A DNA stretch of 64,000 nt from Podospora comata (taxonomy: Eukaryota > Ascomycota > Sordariomycetes > Sordariales > Podosporaceae), in contig CP071496.1 in assembly GCA_017354895.1 (NCBI GenBank), forward strand, positions 744,001 through 808,000, read 5' to 3'. Both the position numbers and the translations under genes were made by a program. How positions within the stretch are numbered: position 1 is the first letter of the stretch; each line of letters opens with the position of its first letter. The notes under the pieces were generated by a model, which was given only the letters and a program-made list of their open reading frames with translations, ran no database searches and had not been told where the DNA came from. Below, piece by piece: positions 1 through 9,897 of this stretch.

Positions 1-1659
1 GTTTTCGGCAAATGTCTTCCTGACTGAGGCTACCACCTGATGCAGCGCCTCATTGTCAAGTGGCTGATCGTATCCGGTTCTGGTTCGGTAGATACCGATG
101 ATATTTCTAGCGTTGGGAATTTTGGCGGCTGAGTTGATAGATCGGGGCGAGACACACTCCGCAAAGGCGAGCAACAGGTCCTTTTCTAGTGAACACTCCC
201 GGCGGTCGGATAGCTGGATCGCTTGGTGCTGCATCACGGCCTGGTTGCACGGGCTCAGCCAGCCGCTGACACAGAGGCCGCACGTGCAGCAGTGCTTGAA
301 TCTCAGAACCTGCTGGACCAGCTCGGAGCTCTCTGCAATCTCGGAGACGACCTCTTCGGTAAATCCGTCAAGGCTGATACAGGGAATCCCACTGAGCCTG
401 CAGACAGATTCGACAGTGTCCTGGCCAAATCCCTGAAAACGCTCGTACGTATGGAACTAATCCGGTAGGTACGTTGGGTCCTTGCGCTTGATCCTTTCAA
501 GATGAGCTTGAAGTTCCTGGAGAGGTGTATCGCCGCGCATGTTCTTGACATTGGCCAGGTCAGGCTTACACTTGAGCAGAAACTTGATCGACTCTGGCTT
601 TGATGTAATGGCGGCGAGGTGGAGGAGCGTATTGCCAAACTCTCCGCGCACAAGCCAGTCCCCGTGAGCTGTGTCCTTGGGCATCACCTCTTTCAAGAGG
701 CTAACGCAGTAGGTGTCAGCGATGCGATGCCGGCCGATATCCCGCACAGGAACAGCCAGGTGCTTGGGGACGGCGTGTGAGCGAAGGTGTGAAGGTCCAT
801 CGGCGGAGTTGAAGGTTTGGTCGTACGCAACATCTTCTGACGCAATTAGCATCCGTGATGGGTGCTCTGGGTAGGCAGCGTAACCAAAGTAGTTGCTTGT
901 ACCGATGCGGCGAAATCCCTGATATCTCCAGAATCGAGTGGATGCTGCGGCAGCGTACGATTCGGGGTCGGCGACGGACAAGTCGGCATTGTTGAGGACC
1001 CTTTGCGTTTCCGCTGTGAGGGCGCCAGCTTCCAGTACAAAGTAGACGCAGGGGTCTATGAGGAGATCAGGATAGCTCCATGGCACCATGTGCTGCATCG
1101 CTTTGTGGTAAAAAGTCTTCCACATGCGGCCTCCCAATCCCTCACCGCGCCAGTCCTCCGCAATGTAGAGCCGGTTGATGAAGACAAGAAGTTCAGCGTG
1201 CTGTTTATCAAGCTCAGGTCCCCAAACACAGCTTCCTGTCGAGCCATATTCCTCGTATTCGGGATCATAGAGTTCCTGCTTCAAATGACCATCTGAGTCG
1301 TAGAGATCTGATGCCAATGATCCCGTGGTGGGTTTGTGTAGGCTATGGTATTGAGCGTCCTCCATGCTTTTCTGGAACTTCAAGTTGTGTCCGGCGTAGT
1401 AGATGTTTAGCATTACGGCGTGGCATTCCGCCACTGTGACGCCATCTCGACCATAGCATTTCAACGCAATCTCCGTAAACCAGTCTGGGGTTTCCGGTTT
1501 GTTGAAATCAGGTGCGTTTAGTACAGACTCTACGCCTTGTTTACGGCGCATGCGGCGCTCATCTTCTAACTCGTCTTCCAGGTCCCGGCTCTGGTTCGAG
1601 TCAGGCGTATAGATGACCGTCTCGATCTCGAGTTCTTGTGAGGGGGTCTGAGGTCTCAT
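1..1659 (-). CDS. GNAT acetyltransferase-ankyrin fusion protein, 3' end beyond window, one in-frame TAG
   Basis: Start chosen at the ATG at 1659; the longer open frame begins only with GTG at 1683. Residues ~165-185 hold a GNAT acetyl-CoA loop (EDWRGEGLGGRMW). Residues ~335-375 hold an ankyrin-like repeat (GNTLLHLAA, then GDTPL). The frame meets TAG at 457-459 after 400 residues, yet continues open in the same frame for another 152 codons to the window edge. That extension includes a Cys-rich motif (CCTCGLCVSGWLSPC) resembling the CTCGxCxxGFLSP signature I associate with the C-terminal part of fungal ankyrin proteins. The TAG is therefore probably a nonsense change. An alternative is a 75-nt intron (donor GTACCT near 466, acceptor CTGCAG) that would keep the frame but remove residues that look conserved. 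Predicted role: N-acetylation of an unknown substrate; the ankyrin part would bind a protein partner. The C-terminus is not visible. Confidence 0.7.
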
Positions 1660-2190
1660 CTTGAACTTGTGTCCTCTAAGCACATTAGTACCACTAGAAC
1701 AAAAGGCTGCAAAAGGCTGAGGAAGAATGGCCCGGGATACCTACTTTTGGGAAACTAATATTGTGTTATACTATAAGGTAGGTACTGAGAAATACCCGTT
1801 TCAACAGGTACTGAATGTGAGGATGGGCCCGCGCTGTCGTCACTCTAAGTATCGGCGGAAGGGCGGATTGGTGTGATTGACATTGCTGCAACGGATGAAC
1901 GGGCTGGTGCAAGGGCCACGATGCTGTCCGTCCCAACCCAGCACCATATGCAGGATCTTCTCCAGCCCACAAATCCTGTCAGATTTCGCCTCACTACACC
2001 TAGCCTGGGTCAGCTGGCCTGTCTGGGCAGAAGCACTAGCGCCTGGGGTAGATCACCAAAGTCCCCAGCTAGTGGATCTGGACCCGGGACCCCTTCAACA
2101 GCCTCGTCGTAGCGCGTGTCGATCAGAATGTCGCGGAGGTCAGGCAACCTCCTGACTCGGGACTCAGGAGACTGGACCCTGTGAAGGGGG
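1660..2190. other. Intergenic region, no gene seen
   Basis: This stretch lies between two divergently transcribed genes and must hold both promoters. Only short frames without family signals are present. The 1780-1800 part carries the TACCTACC-like runs common in filamentous fungi. Confidence 0.5.
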
Positions 2191-2200
2191 TATAAGAAAA
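2191..2200 (+). promoter_or_regulatory. TATA-like box for the crystallin-like gene
   Basis: TATAAGAAAA follows a G-run about 170 bp upstream of the ATG at 2362. A CT-rich and ACA-rich leader follows, as is usual for well-expressed fungal genes. Confidence 0.4.
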
Positions 2201-2361
2201 CAAAAGCTCGCCCCCCTCTCTCTCAAGAGGGAGGAGCGCGCACACCCACCCGACTCCGATCCCATCGACAGCCAGAGGAAAACACGTCCAGCACAGACTC
2301 ATCCCCATCGACAATCCACATCGAGCTCGTGCAACAAAAGTGATATTAGTCATTGTTCAGG

Positions 2362-3093
2362 ATGTTGTTCAACTTCAAGTCGTCCCTCATCGCCATTGTC
2401 GTGCTCGGCGCCAGCGGTTCGGCCACTGCTTCCCAGGTCGCCGCGGAGGCACCTCCCCAAGGGGGGAGGCAGCAGAGCAGCAGCACCAGCAGCAACAACA
2501 ACAACAACAACAAACAACAACAACAACAACCACAACCACAACCACAACCACAACCACAACCACAACCACAACCACAACCACAACCACAACCACAACCACA
2601 ACCACAACCACAACAACAATCACAATAACAATAACAACAACAATAACAACAACAACCCTGCTCGCCCGAACAGCATCAATGCTTGCAAAGACAAGAATTG
2701 GGGTGCGCCATGCGCAACCTTCCTTGGTGCGCGCGATGAGTGTGGTAAGCCACGGCAGACAATCATCACACACCAAAGCCTCGGCCAACTGATTCTCTTG
2801 TTTACTACCCTTTAGTCAACTTGAACGCCGACTGGAACGACGTTAAAAGTTCCATACGAAACATCCAGTCCGGGAGTGGCTGGCATTGCCAGTGGTGGGA
2901 GTCAGTGATTTGAACCATTTCGTTTTTAACCCCTACCCCCAAAAAAGACGGCTTTTGTTTTTCTAACCTTCCACTTCACCTCCACAAGCACGCTAACTGC
3001 AAGGGCTTGGTCTATCAGAATCAGCACGATTCTGACCTTCACGACGGGAACGGCTTCTGGGCTGATCGTATCAGCTCCTTTCTCTGCTACTGA
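2362..3093 (+). CDS. Secreted beta/gamma-crystallin-like protein with long Asn/Gln-rich repeat; frameshift inside the repeat
   Basis: The protein begins with a signal peptide (MLFNFKSSLIAIVVLGASG). A low-complexity CAA/CCA repeat follows, then a Cys-rich domain. Exon 1 is 2362-2744, exon 2 2816-2904 and exon 3 2989-3093; branch points are good (TTCTAACC in intron 2). The second donor, GTGATT, is unusual. The domain reads NACKDKNWGAPC, ECVNLNADWNDVKSSI, WHCQWW, then NGFWADRISSFLCY. This is the C-x-D-x-N-(F/W)-G...W-N-D-x-x-S-S-(I/F) pattern of one-domain fungal beta/gamma-crystallin proteins. The signal peptide and the domain lie in different frames. The two frames become one if a single A is discounted in the AAAC step at 2512-2515, where AAC units switch phase. 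This may be a real slip in the repeat or a sequencing error. Function unknown; probably extracellular and possibly Ca-binding. Confidence 0.65.
2493..2656 (+). repeat. CAA/CAACCA microsatellite within the crystallin-like gene
   Basis: CAA trinucleotides are followed by about fourteen CAACCA hexamers, then interrupted CAA and CAATAA units. Frame 1 gives Gln-Pro, frame 2 Asn-His and frame 3 Thr. All three frames are stop-free for most of the array, so a length change does not create an immediate stop but switches the residue type. Confidence 0.9.
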
Positions 3094-3380
3094 TCATTCC
3101 ACTCAGCGATTCAGTACAGCCTGCGGCTGGAGTATCAAAATGGGAAAATTTTGGGAACACTTCAATAGGGATTCAGGCTGAGCGCTTTTCAATTTCCTTA
3201 TTTCAATCATGATTCAAGGTGCACGGTGTGAGATCCTTATATTATTCTACATACCATGTTGTTTTCACTATTTGAGTTAATTTTCACCTTCACATGTGCC
3301 TGATTATCATCGGGATTGGTACGTTTCAGCAGGCTGGAATCGACTCTCATTCCTTAAGCGACAAAAACCTCGACATTAGA

Positions 3381-6300
3381 CTAACAAAGAAATGTCGGTA
3401 TTAATGTATCAAATGCCCGTTCCGTCACCTCTGGGGCGAATTTGATGGTGGTGATCGTGTTTCGGAGCCGCTCTGCTTCCTTCCGCTTGACCGCTGCCTC
3501 ATCATATCTGCCAATATCCTTGAGTATTTCGGACATCTTGAACATCGACCGGGCCACTCTCGGCACTGAGTCAAATGTGTCCTGAAGAATCACCAGCGCC
3601 TCTTCGATATGCGTTCTACGCAAGGTAATCAGCTTTGACAGGCTCATCTTTGGATGTTCTAAAGGCCACTTACAACGCTTCTCTCAGCTTTCCTTCACGT
3701 TGCAGAAAACCGGCCATTTTATGCAAACCAAGCCCAGTCTTGAACTCTTTTGGCGTAATGGCTTGGCAAATCTTTAGCGATGCGAGCGTAGCCTCCTTGG
3801 CCTCGTCTGTTCTGTTCTGAGCCTCCCTGACCAAAGCAAGGTAAGACAAACCCCTGGTGCTGATTAGAGGGGCGATGACTATGAGGAGCAAAAGAATCAA
3901 ACTTACTGGCCATACTTCTGTGAAGAGCGCCCCGTAGTCCTTTCAAAGACCTCCAGGCCCTTGCTGATAAAGCTGGAAGCCGATTCAAGTTGGCCGAGCT
4001 TCCAGTAGCACAACCCAGCATCAAGATAAGCGAGCCCGGTTGGCGAACCATCATGTCTTCCTCTTTTCTGGCACTCCTCGTGAATCTTGACGGCCCGAAG
4101 ACAAGAAAACAAGGCCTCCTGAAGTTGGCCGTTTTCCATATAGACAATTCCAATCGAGTACATTGTGTTCCCTAACAAAGGGTCGAATGGGTCGAGGATC
4201 CGCTCACGGATGCTCACTACCGTCTTGCAAAGTTCCAGGGACTCAGGAATCCTGTTGCACTCAAACCTTACACCTGCCAGATTGAACAGTACTGTTGCCA
4301 TTGTCTGTAATGCCTCTTCAGAGTTTGGACACACAGCATTGGCGGTGACAAGCAAAGACTCTGCCTCCTTGAATAGTCCACGCTCAACCATATACCTGTA
4401 ATCGAGTCAGCATCGGTGTTTTGTTAGGTTCAAAGAATGCCCGTCCAAGTTCGGTGTGCTTGTACCTACCATGTGCATGCGCTCAAGAGGGCTGCGAGCT
4501 GGGCATCTTTTTGGTTCGGAGGGAATGCCTCGTTCCATCTCCGAGTAAGAAAAAGAACATGAGGCATATAGGCATCACACCTAGACCAGTCATCCCACAT
4601 GGGCTTTCCATCTTTCTCTCGAGGAAAGACTTTGTTGAGCAGACACAGAACTTGGCGCAAAGTGTCCATCTGTTCTTCCTTGGACATGCTAGAGAAGCCA
4701 ACGGTTTGTACCAGTCTGTGGATATTCAAGCTGTCATCGGTTTGAAAGACCAGCCCTGAACCACAAAGGCTCTGCAGGGCATCGAAGTATCTGTTGAGTG
4801 GTGTCAGCTCAGCTTTGTCGGAGACCAAACATCAAACACATCAAGCAAATACGAACCCAAATTCGTCCTGTATTGCAAGCGGCCCTTCCATGGCATCATC
4901 AAAGTTGGATAGCAACATGTCCTGCGAGATCTTATCGGGATCAAGACAGCACAGGATTCTGAGAAGAGACTGTGTGTCACCCTTCAACTCGCCAATGGAG
5001 AATGCCGTTGCGATGGTATGGGGATACTCATCGATTACACACCGCGTCCGGTGGATTTCGGCAGCAGACCGCTGGTAGAGCTTCAGAAACCTCTCAACAC
5101 TGATGCGTAGGCGCTTGATGTAACTTCCAATATGGAACAGTGCGAGTGGGACGCCTTTCCAGTCAGCCATGACCCTTTCGATACTACCAGCAGACTGTTG
5201 TCTCTTGTCTTCTCCAATGATGTTGTAGAACAGGTCCTTGGATTCGTCGATAGTCAACGGTTCAAGTTTGAGAGGTACTGCTCCACGAATCTCAGCTACG
5301 AATGGGCTTCTGCTCGTCATGATGATGTGACCAGTCCCTCCACAGGGCCAAAAGTCTTCAATGTGGTGCCACTCGTCAACATTGTCAAAGACAATGAGCC
5401 ACGACTTGTCTACACTTTGTCAGTTCGGACGAGATGACTTGGACGGCTTGGTATTTCTCACCAGTTGTTTGTAGCCATGAAACCAGAGCTTTCGCGTTCT
5501 TCCAAGGTTCTGCTGTGACAGCATTACCTGGCACTCTGATCTTCAAGGCAGAATCTGAGAGTCCCTGTGCCACCTTGGTAGATTCACTTGACGTCACCCA
5601 GATGCAAGCAAAGTACTCTGAACCATACTTCTCGCAATACTTGGCAGCCAGCTGGGTCTTTCCCATCCCGGGAAGCCCATGAATGCAGGTGGCCGCAGGT
5701 CTCTCGAGCGCAGTGCAGACAATGTTGCGCAAAGTCTCGAGGTCAATGTCACGGCCCTGGAAGTATCGATTAAGACTGACCGGGATCATGTCGCTCGTCA
5801 GTGGCAATGGCTCATTATCAGTCACCGTCTGCGCTGCTTTGGTGGAGAAGGCCCCCGGCAAGATATACAGGGAACTCTGCACGGGTCCCTTCAACCTGTC
5901 TGCCCAGCTCTTGATACGTTCAACAGCCTGTCCGTGTTCTTTCACAAACTCGGTGACCTTCGCGGATTTCTGTTGTGGAGCTAAACAGGTGTCAGCGGCC
6001 CGATCAATGTCTTTGGCTCTACCTAGGTGAATATTGAGACTTGCCTTGGGGGTGCTTCGCAAAAACCAACGCAAGATCTAGCAGCGCTATTGTGAGTTCT
6101 GCAAATATCTGCAATATCCAACTCGTGTGATGCTCCGAGTGTTGTTGTGCAGGCGCAGATGGCAAGTTCGTTGAGATCGTAAGTTCTTCAAGCATGGTCA
6201 AAATCTGCTCTTGACCAGTCTTTCTCCTGTGGATTTCCTACTGTTTTCTTAGCACAGAGTGTGCAAGCTGATAGACAACACTTACCACTAGCACCAATGC

Positions 6301-6561
6301 AGCACTTCCCCAAACCATTGCCCTCCAATCGTAAGATTCCTTAGGGCTACCAATAACTTCAAGAACCAGGTCCACAAAGCCATCGAGGGACTTAAGAGAG
6401 CCATCGATTCTGATCGCGTATGTGGAGTTCAGGTTGAGGTTGTTTGGCGACTGGCCTAGGTGCTTGAAAAGGCCCTCCCGTGTGGATATTGACCAAAATA
6501 CATGTTGAAGACGAGGGTCGTTGTTCAATGATTTCAAAATTTTGTCTCGTACGTTATTCAT
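3381..6561 (-). CDS. NLR-type immune receptor: N-terminal STAND-associated domain, NB-ARC, TPR repeats (921 aa)
   Basis: I assemble eight exons: 6561-6286, 6237-6045, 5980-5462, 5409-4857, 4790-4470, 4395-3907, 3853-3674 and 3615-3381. They total 2766 nt (921 aa). The N-terminal ~155 residues (VWGSAALVLV, then FAELTIALLDLALVF) resemble the Goodbye-type domain of fungal STAND proteins. NB-ARC signals follow in order: P-loop GLPGMGKT (~258-265), kinase-2 WLIVFDNVDEW (~332-342), RNBS-B-like GHIIMTSRSP and a GVPLAL motif (~418). From ~620 onward are TPR units (LGNTMYSIGIVYMENGQLQEA; LAYLDAGLCYWKLGQLESA). Intron 2 (5981-6044) fits only as a GC-AG intron (GCAAGT donor). The start at 6561 is the first ATG; further upstream exons are possible. 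Fungal NLRs of this type act in non-self recognition and regulated cell death. Ligand and effector are not known here. The frame is intact. Confidence 0.88.
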
Positions 6562-7199
6562 GATAGAAATGGTGGAAACCTGATCCTTCAATGACGATTT
6601 TTCGGGGGTTTCTCTTTGCGTTGTTGCGATTTAGCCTGGTAAGATATGCTGGCGAACTCACGAGACTCTGAAATTGAACAAGCGTGGGGAAGGATCACAA
6701 CAGCGCTTAAAAATCTAGGTAATCTCAGCGTTTGCAAACAAGTAACTTAAAATAACTAATGTAGGTGGTGCAGCGCTGTACACTATAGGACGGATTAAAG
6801 GCACACCGTCAAGCCATGTCTCACAAGTCGTTTAGCACGACAGCTGATGTATAGGTGCCGAGGCAACAGTGGCGCACTTGACTTACCAATAAGAGATGGC
6901 AGCTCGGTATGGGGGCGGAGGTTCAAGATGTCCATGAGCGCTACGGGCGGTTCATTCGAGAAATAAATCACCCGATGGATCTCTTGATCACATATGGTGT
7001 TACCCAGAGCCTTGTCAGAACTCGCACCTGACAGCGCTCGGTCCATGAGGTACTTTGAGGACTTATATAACCAATCCAAAAGATGATAAAAATGCTCGAA
7101 GGGAAAAGCTAACTCAACTTGGCCTCTAACACATTGGGATTTAACGTCCTGTTGCCAGACTGGAGGATTCCCACCATCCCACCACTGGATGCATGCAAC
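6562..7199. promoter_or_regulatory. Divergent promoter region between the NLR and the membrane protein
   Basis: About 640 bp separate the two start codons, so the genes likely share control elements. A minus-strand frame at 6887-7046 (ATG at 7046, ending at a good GTAAGT donor) encodes about 53 residues that I do not recognise. It could be an upstream NLR exon, since a phase-compatible acceptor lies near 6619, or a separate small gene. Confidence 0.3.
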
Positions 7200-8779
7200 A
7201 TGAGTTCCGACACGGAAATGAGCGATTTATCATGGCCATCTGAGTGCCATCTAGGTATGTGACTTCACTCCATTGATGCCAACCTTCATTACCAGTGCCC
7301 TTCATGCTAACTCGCGATGGTGCGGTGGCACAGAGCCTAAACCTGAAGCATGTCACCGCCATTACACTCAGTTTCATGAAACATTTGGCACCCACCAAGC
7401 CACCACTATCAATCATCAAATTGACCTTCGGTTTCAGATTCATCACACTCTCGTTGTTCTATCTCAGTTTATGCCACTGTTCCATGGCATGTATGCGTCC
7501 CAGGATGCGGTACCGGATTCTGCATGTTGGTGTATGGAAGCTGCTTTTGCGTTTCATGCATATACAGCAAACAACGAGACATTCACCTGGAAGACAGCAG
7601 CCCAATATCTCGAACAGTCTTCAGTCATTGCCACAGATCCACAGTCCCGTGGGTTGTCCGAATACTTTGTTTTTTGTCTCACCGGTGCTCTAAGCTGTCT
7701 TTATCTACCAACCACCCCGAGAAACTCGCCAGCCTTCGACTGGACACAGTTTCGAGTACAAACGTCTGACCCTTCAACATCTCATCGATTCTGGTGCTTC
7801 TTTACAGACTCAAACAAGTCATTTGTTCAGCATCCCGTTGGGGATTTTCTTACAGGTCTAGGGGATATTCTTCCATTGAGTGACGAGAATGGCAAGACAG
7901 CAGTCGAAGATGATTGCTTACTCAACCCAAACCAGCTCAATGCGGACGTATTGACGAAGACCTTGAAGATCAACATAGTGTGGACAGATATTTTGGGCGC
8001 TCACCTGGATTTCGACGACGCTACAAGCACCTTGTTCTTGTTCAGACAGCCATCGCTCTGCTTACTGAATGCCGCAGATGTCACAGAAAAGCACACAACA
8101 CTACAAAGGTCAATCTCAGTAACTATGCACCTCCAAACCCCCCTCCAAAACCCCCCTCTACCCTGCCCCCTCCCTCCCTCCTCTCCCTCCTCTCACCCCC
8201 TCTTCATCCCCCCCCTCCTCCACGCCCCACCGAACAGGACGCTGACACGATCTAACCAGTTGCGTTCATGACGCTATCCTGGATGAAACAGAACTCAGCA
8301 ACCTCATGCAAGAGATTCTATTGAGCCTGTACGTCATTTACGGCCAATGCCCAAAGTCTCGGCGATCATTCAATGCGAAGCAAGCCTTTCCAGGTGTTCC
8401 GGAAAATCGACAAGATCCCCTCCTGCTAGAGATTTGCAGTGGGCAATGGAGGTTCACCAACTTCCGCTGTCGGCCGAAGAGAGTGTATGATATCAAGGAC
8501 TCCTTCCCGAATTTAGGAGCCAAGCTTGCCTTTCTGCAGAAGGATGCAAACTCACAGGAGCCGAGAAATATCTGGCAACTGTGGAAAGATAAGCGCAACA
8601 CCATCCAATGGTGGACGTTCTGGGCCGTTATTGTGTTGGGGGTGGCGGGATTAATTTTGTCGGTCATTCAAACTGTTCTTGCCGGAATTCAGGTCCACTA
8701 CGCAAAGGCCGAATCGCCGGCGAGCACGGGTGAGGGTGGAGGGAATCCCGCACCGCCAATTATGCAGGGCTCAAGATAA
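7200..8779 (+). CDS. Membrane-anchored protein of unknown function adjacent to the NLR (449 aa)
   Basis: Exon 1 is 7200-7254, exon 2 7334-8108 and exon 3 8260-8779, totalling 1350 nt. Intron 1 has GTATGT, CTAAC and CACAG. Intron 2 (151 nt) has a weak GTCAAT donor, a very C-rich body and CTAACCAG at its end. The middle reads INIVWTDILGAHLDFD and TLFLFRQPSLCLL, a pattern I associate with a fungus-specific hypothetical family. Near the C-terminus, after KDKRNTIQWW, there is one strong transmembrane helix (TFWAVIVLGVAGLILSVIQT). A short Gly/Ala/Pro tail follows. The large N-terminal part is therefore tethered to a membrane. It is transcribed away from the NLR, and a functional link is possible but unproven. 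No catalytic motif seen. Confidence 0.75.
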
Positions 8780-8831
8780 TGCAGAGGGTGACGGCATGAG
8801 ATGACCAGATTGATTTGGCAAATGGGTTTTC

Positions 8832-9032
8832 TTATCTTATTCTCTTCAAGCCTCCACTAATCTCATTCGCTAGAACTTCACAAATCCCAGCGTATTCTTT
8901 TGAAAAGTGTGGTGGCACAACATGATCCCTGATTGTGTCTCGGCGACTGGTGAGCAGGTCCCCGCCCTCGAGGTCGGCAGATGCAACAGCGCTCAATCCA
9001 ATACCAGCCAGGAGTATAACAAGAGACAACAT
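8832..9032 (-). CDS. Possible small ORF with hydrophobic N-terminus
   Basis: A 66-residue frame from the ATG at 9032 starts with a hydrophobic stretch (MLSLVILLAGIGLSAVASAD). The same frame is open upstream to a stop near 9163, so the ATG may lie inside an exon. It could be a small secreted or membrane protein, or the last exon of a gene whose start I cannot place. Confidence 0.22.
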   Translation of the reverse strand: MLSLVILLAGIGLSAVASADLEGGDLLTSRRDTIRDHVVPPHFSKEYAGICEVLANEISGGLKRIR

Positions 9033-9187
9033 GGGCTCAGTCAAATTCTTTCTTGCAGCAAGGTCCTTTGCTACGTCCAGTCTAGGTGCTCTCTCTTGCT
9101 CCTGGTTTGTTATGCCTGCGTTGCTTTGTTGTCTGGCGGTGGCTTGCTGACTTGACTAGGGCCAGGCATCTTCCCTCCTTACACAAC

Positions 9188-9517
9188 ATGGCGCTTGTGC
9201 AACACCAGCCTGACGCCACCTCCGAGCACCCGCTGGTCAAGGTTGAAAAGATTCAACCATGGCGAGCTATCTATCCCTGTCTCCTCGAGGCACTCTCAGG
9301 AGTTGACCCTGCCGTTCTGCAGAGGCCAACTGACAACATTTCGAAAGAGTGGCACAATTTGGAGAGAGGGATTTTGCCCGAAACTCAGACAGAGCTGTTG
9401 GCAAAACTCATTGGAGAAAGATACAATGGAGAGGTGTGGTATGAACGTGCGCAGGATGGCGGCTGCAGTAGCTGTGGACATGACCCGTGTACTTGCTCTG
9501 TTTTTGAAGGTGGATAA
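9188..9517 (+). CDS. Small hypothetical protein with C-terminal Cys cluster (109 aa)
   Basis: The single open frame begins with ATG at 9188 after a CACAAC leader. It encodes 109 residues, mostly helical in composition (QPWRAIYPCLLEALSG), and ends in a Cys cluster (GGCSSCGHDPCTCSVFEGG) that could bind metal or form disulfides. No signal peptide or known domain. It may have a further spliced exon. Not recognised. Confidence 0.4.
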   Translation: MALVQHQPDATSEHPLVKVEKIQPWRAIYPCLLEALSGVDPAVLQRPTDNISKEWHNLERGILPETQTELLAKLIGERYNGEVWYERAQDGGCSSCGHDPCTCSVFEGG

Positions 9518-9897
9518 TTTCTTGGCGGCTAAGGTACCTACCTACCTAAATAGCGCTTCCGTAGTCGGTCAGTGACAACTGAATGGTGACGACCGAATGT
9601 TCATTTTCAAGTTCAGGGTACCTTCGAGGTTTGATGAATGGCTCCATTGTGTCTATCTAGGTCAGGTAGCAGGGAACCTTATTAATTCCCTTAATTTATG
9701 AGGGCTTGGCAGATATGCAGACAGATCTATTCGATGCATGTCCATCCCCCGTGGAAAAGCATATTTGGTCTGTTCATGTCCCCGTAGAAAAATAACCAAG
9801 ACCTTTCAACCCCTCATACCAGCTCTTGCAACCCCGCCATTCATTTGGTGGAGAATACAGTTACCCGCCATTTGCCTTGTTTGAACGACAAACTCGG
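9518..9897. other. Intergenic region, no gene seen
   Basis: Promoter space for the following oxygenase gene. Contains TACCTACC runs at 9535-9545; nothing else recognisable. Confidence 0.5.

Noticed and set aside
2340-2815. Long poly-Thr, poly-Val, Trp-Leu and Asn-His frames on both strands
   Set aside because: They are all alternative readings of the CAA/CAACCA array. Only the frames that carry the signal peptide and the Cys-rich domain fit a gene.
7273-7340. Upstream extension of the 449-aa protein through 7273
   Set aside because: This part is better explained as intron 1 (GTATGT, CTAAC, CACAG); joining 7254 to 7334 restores the phase.
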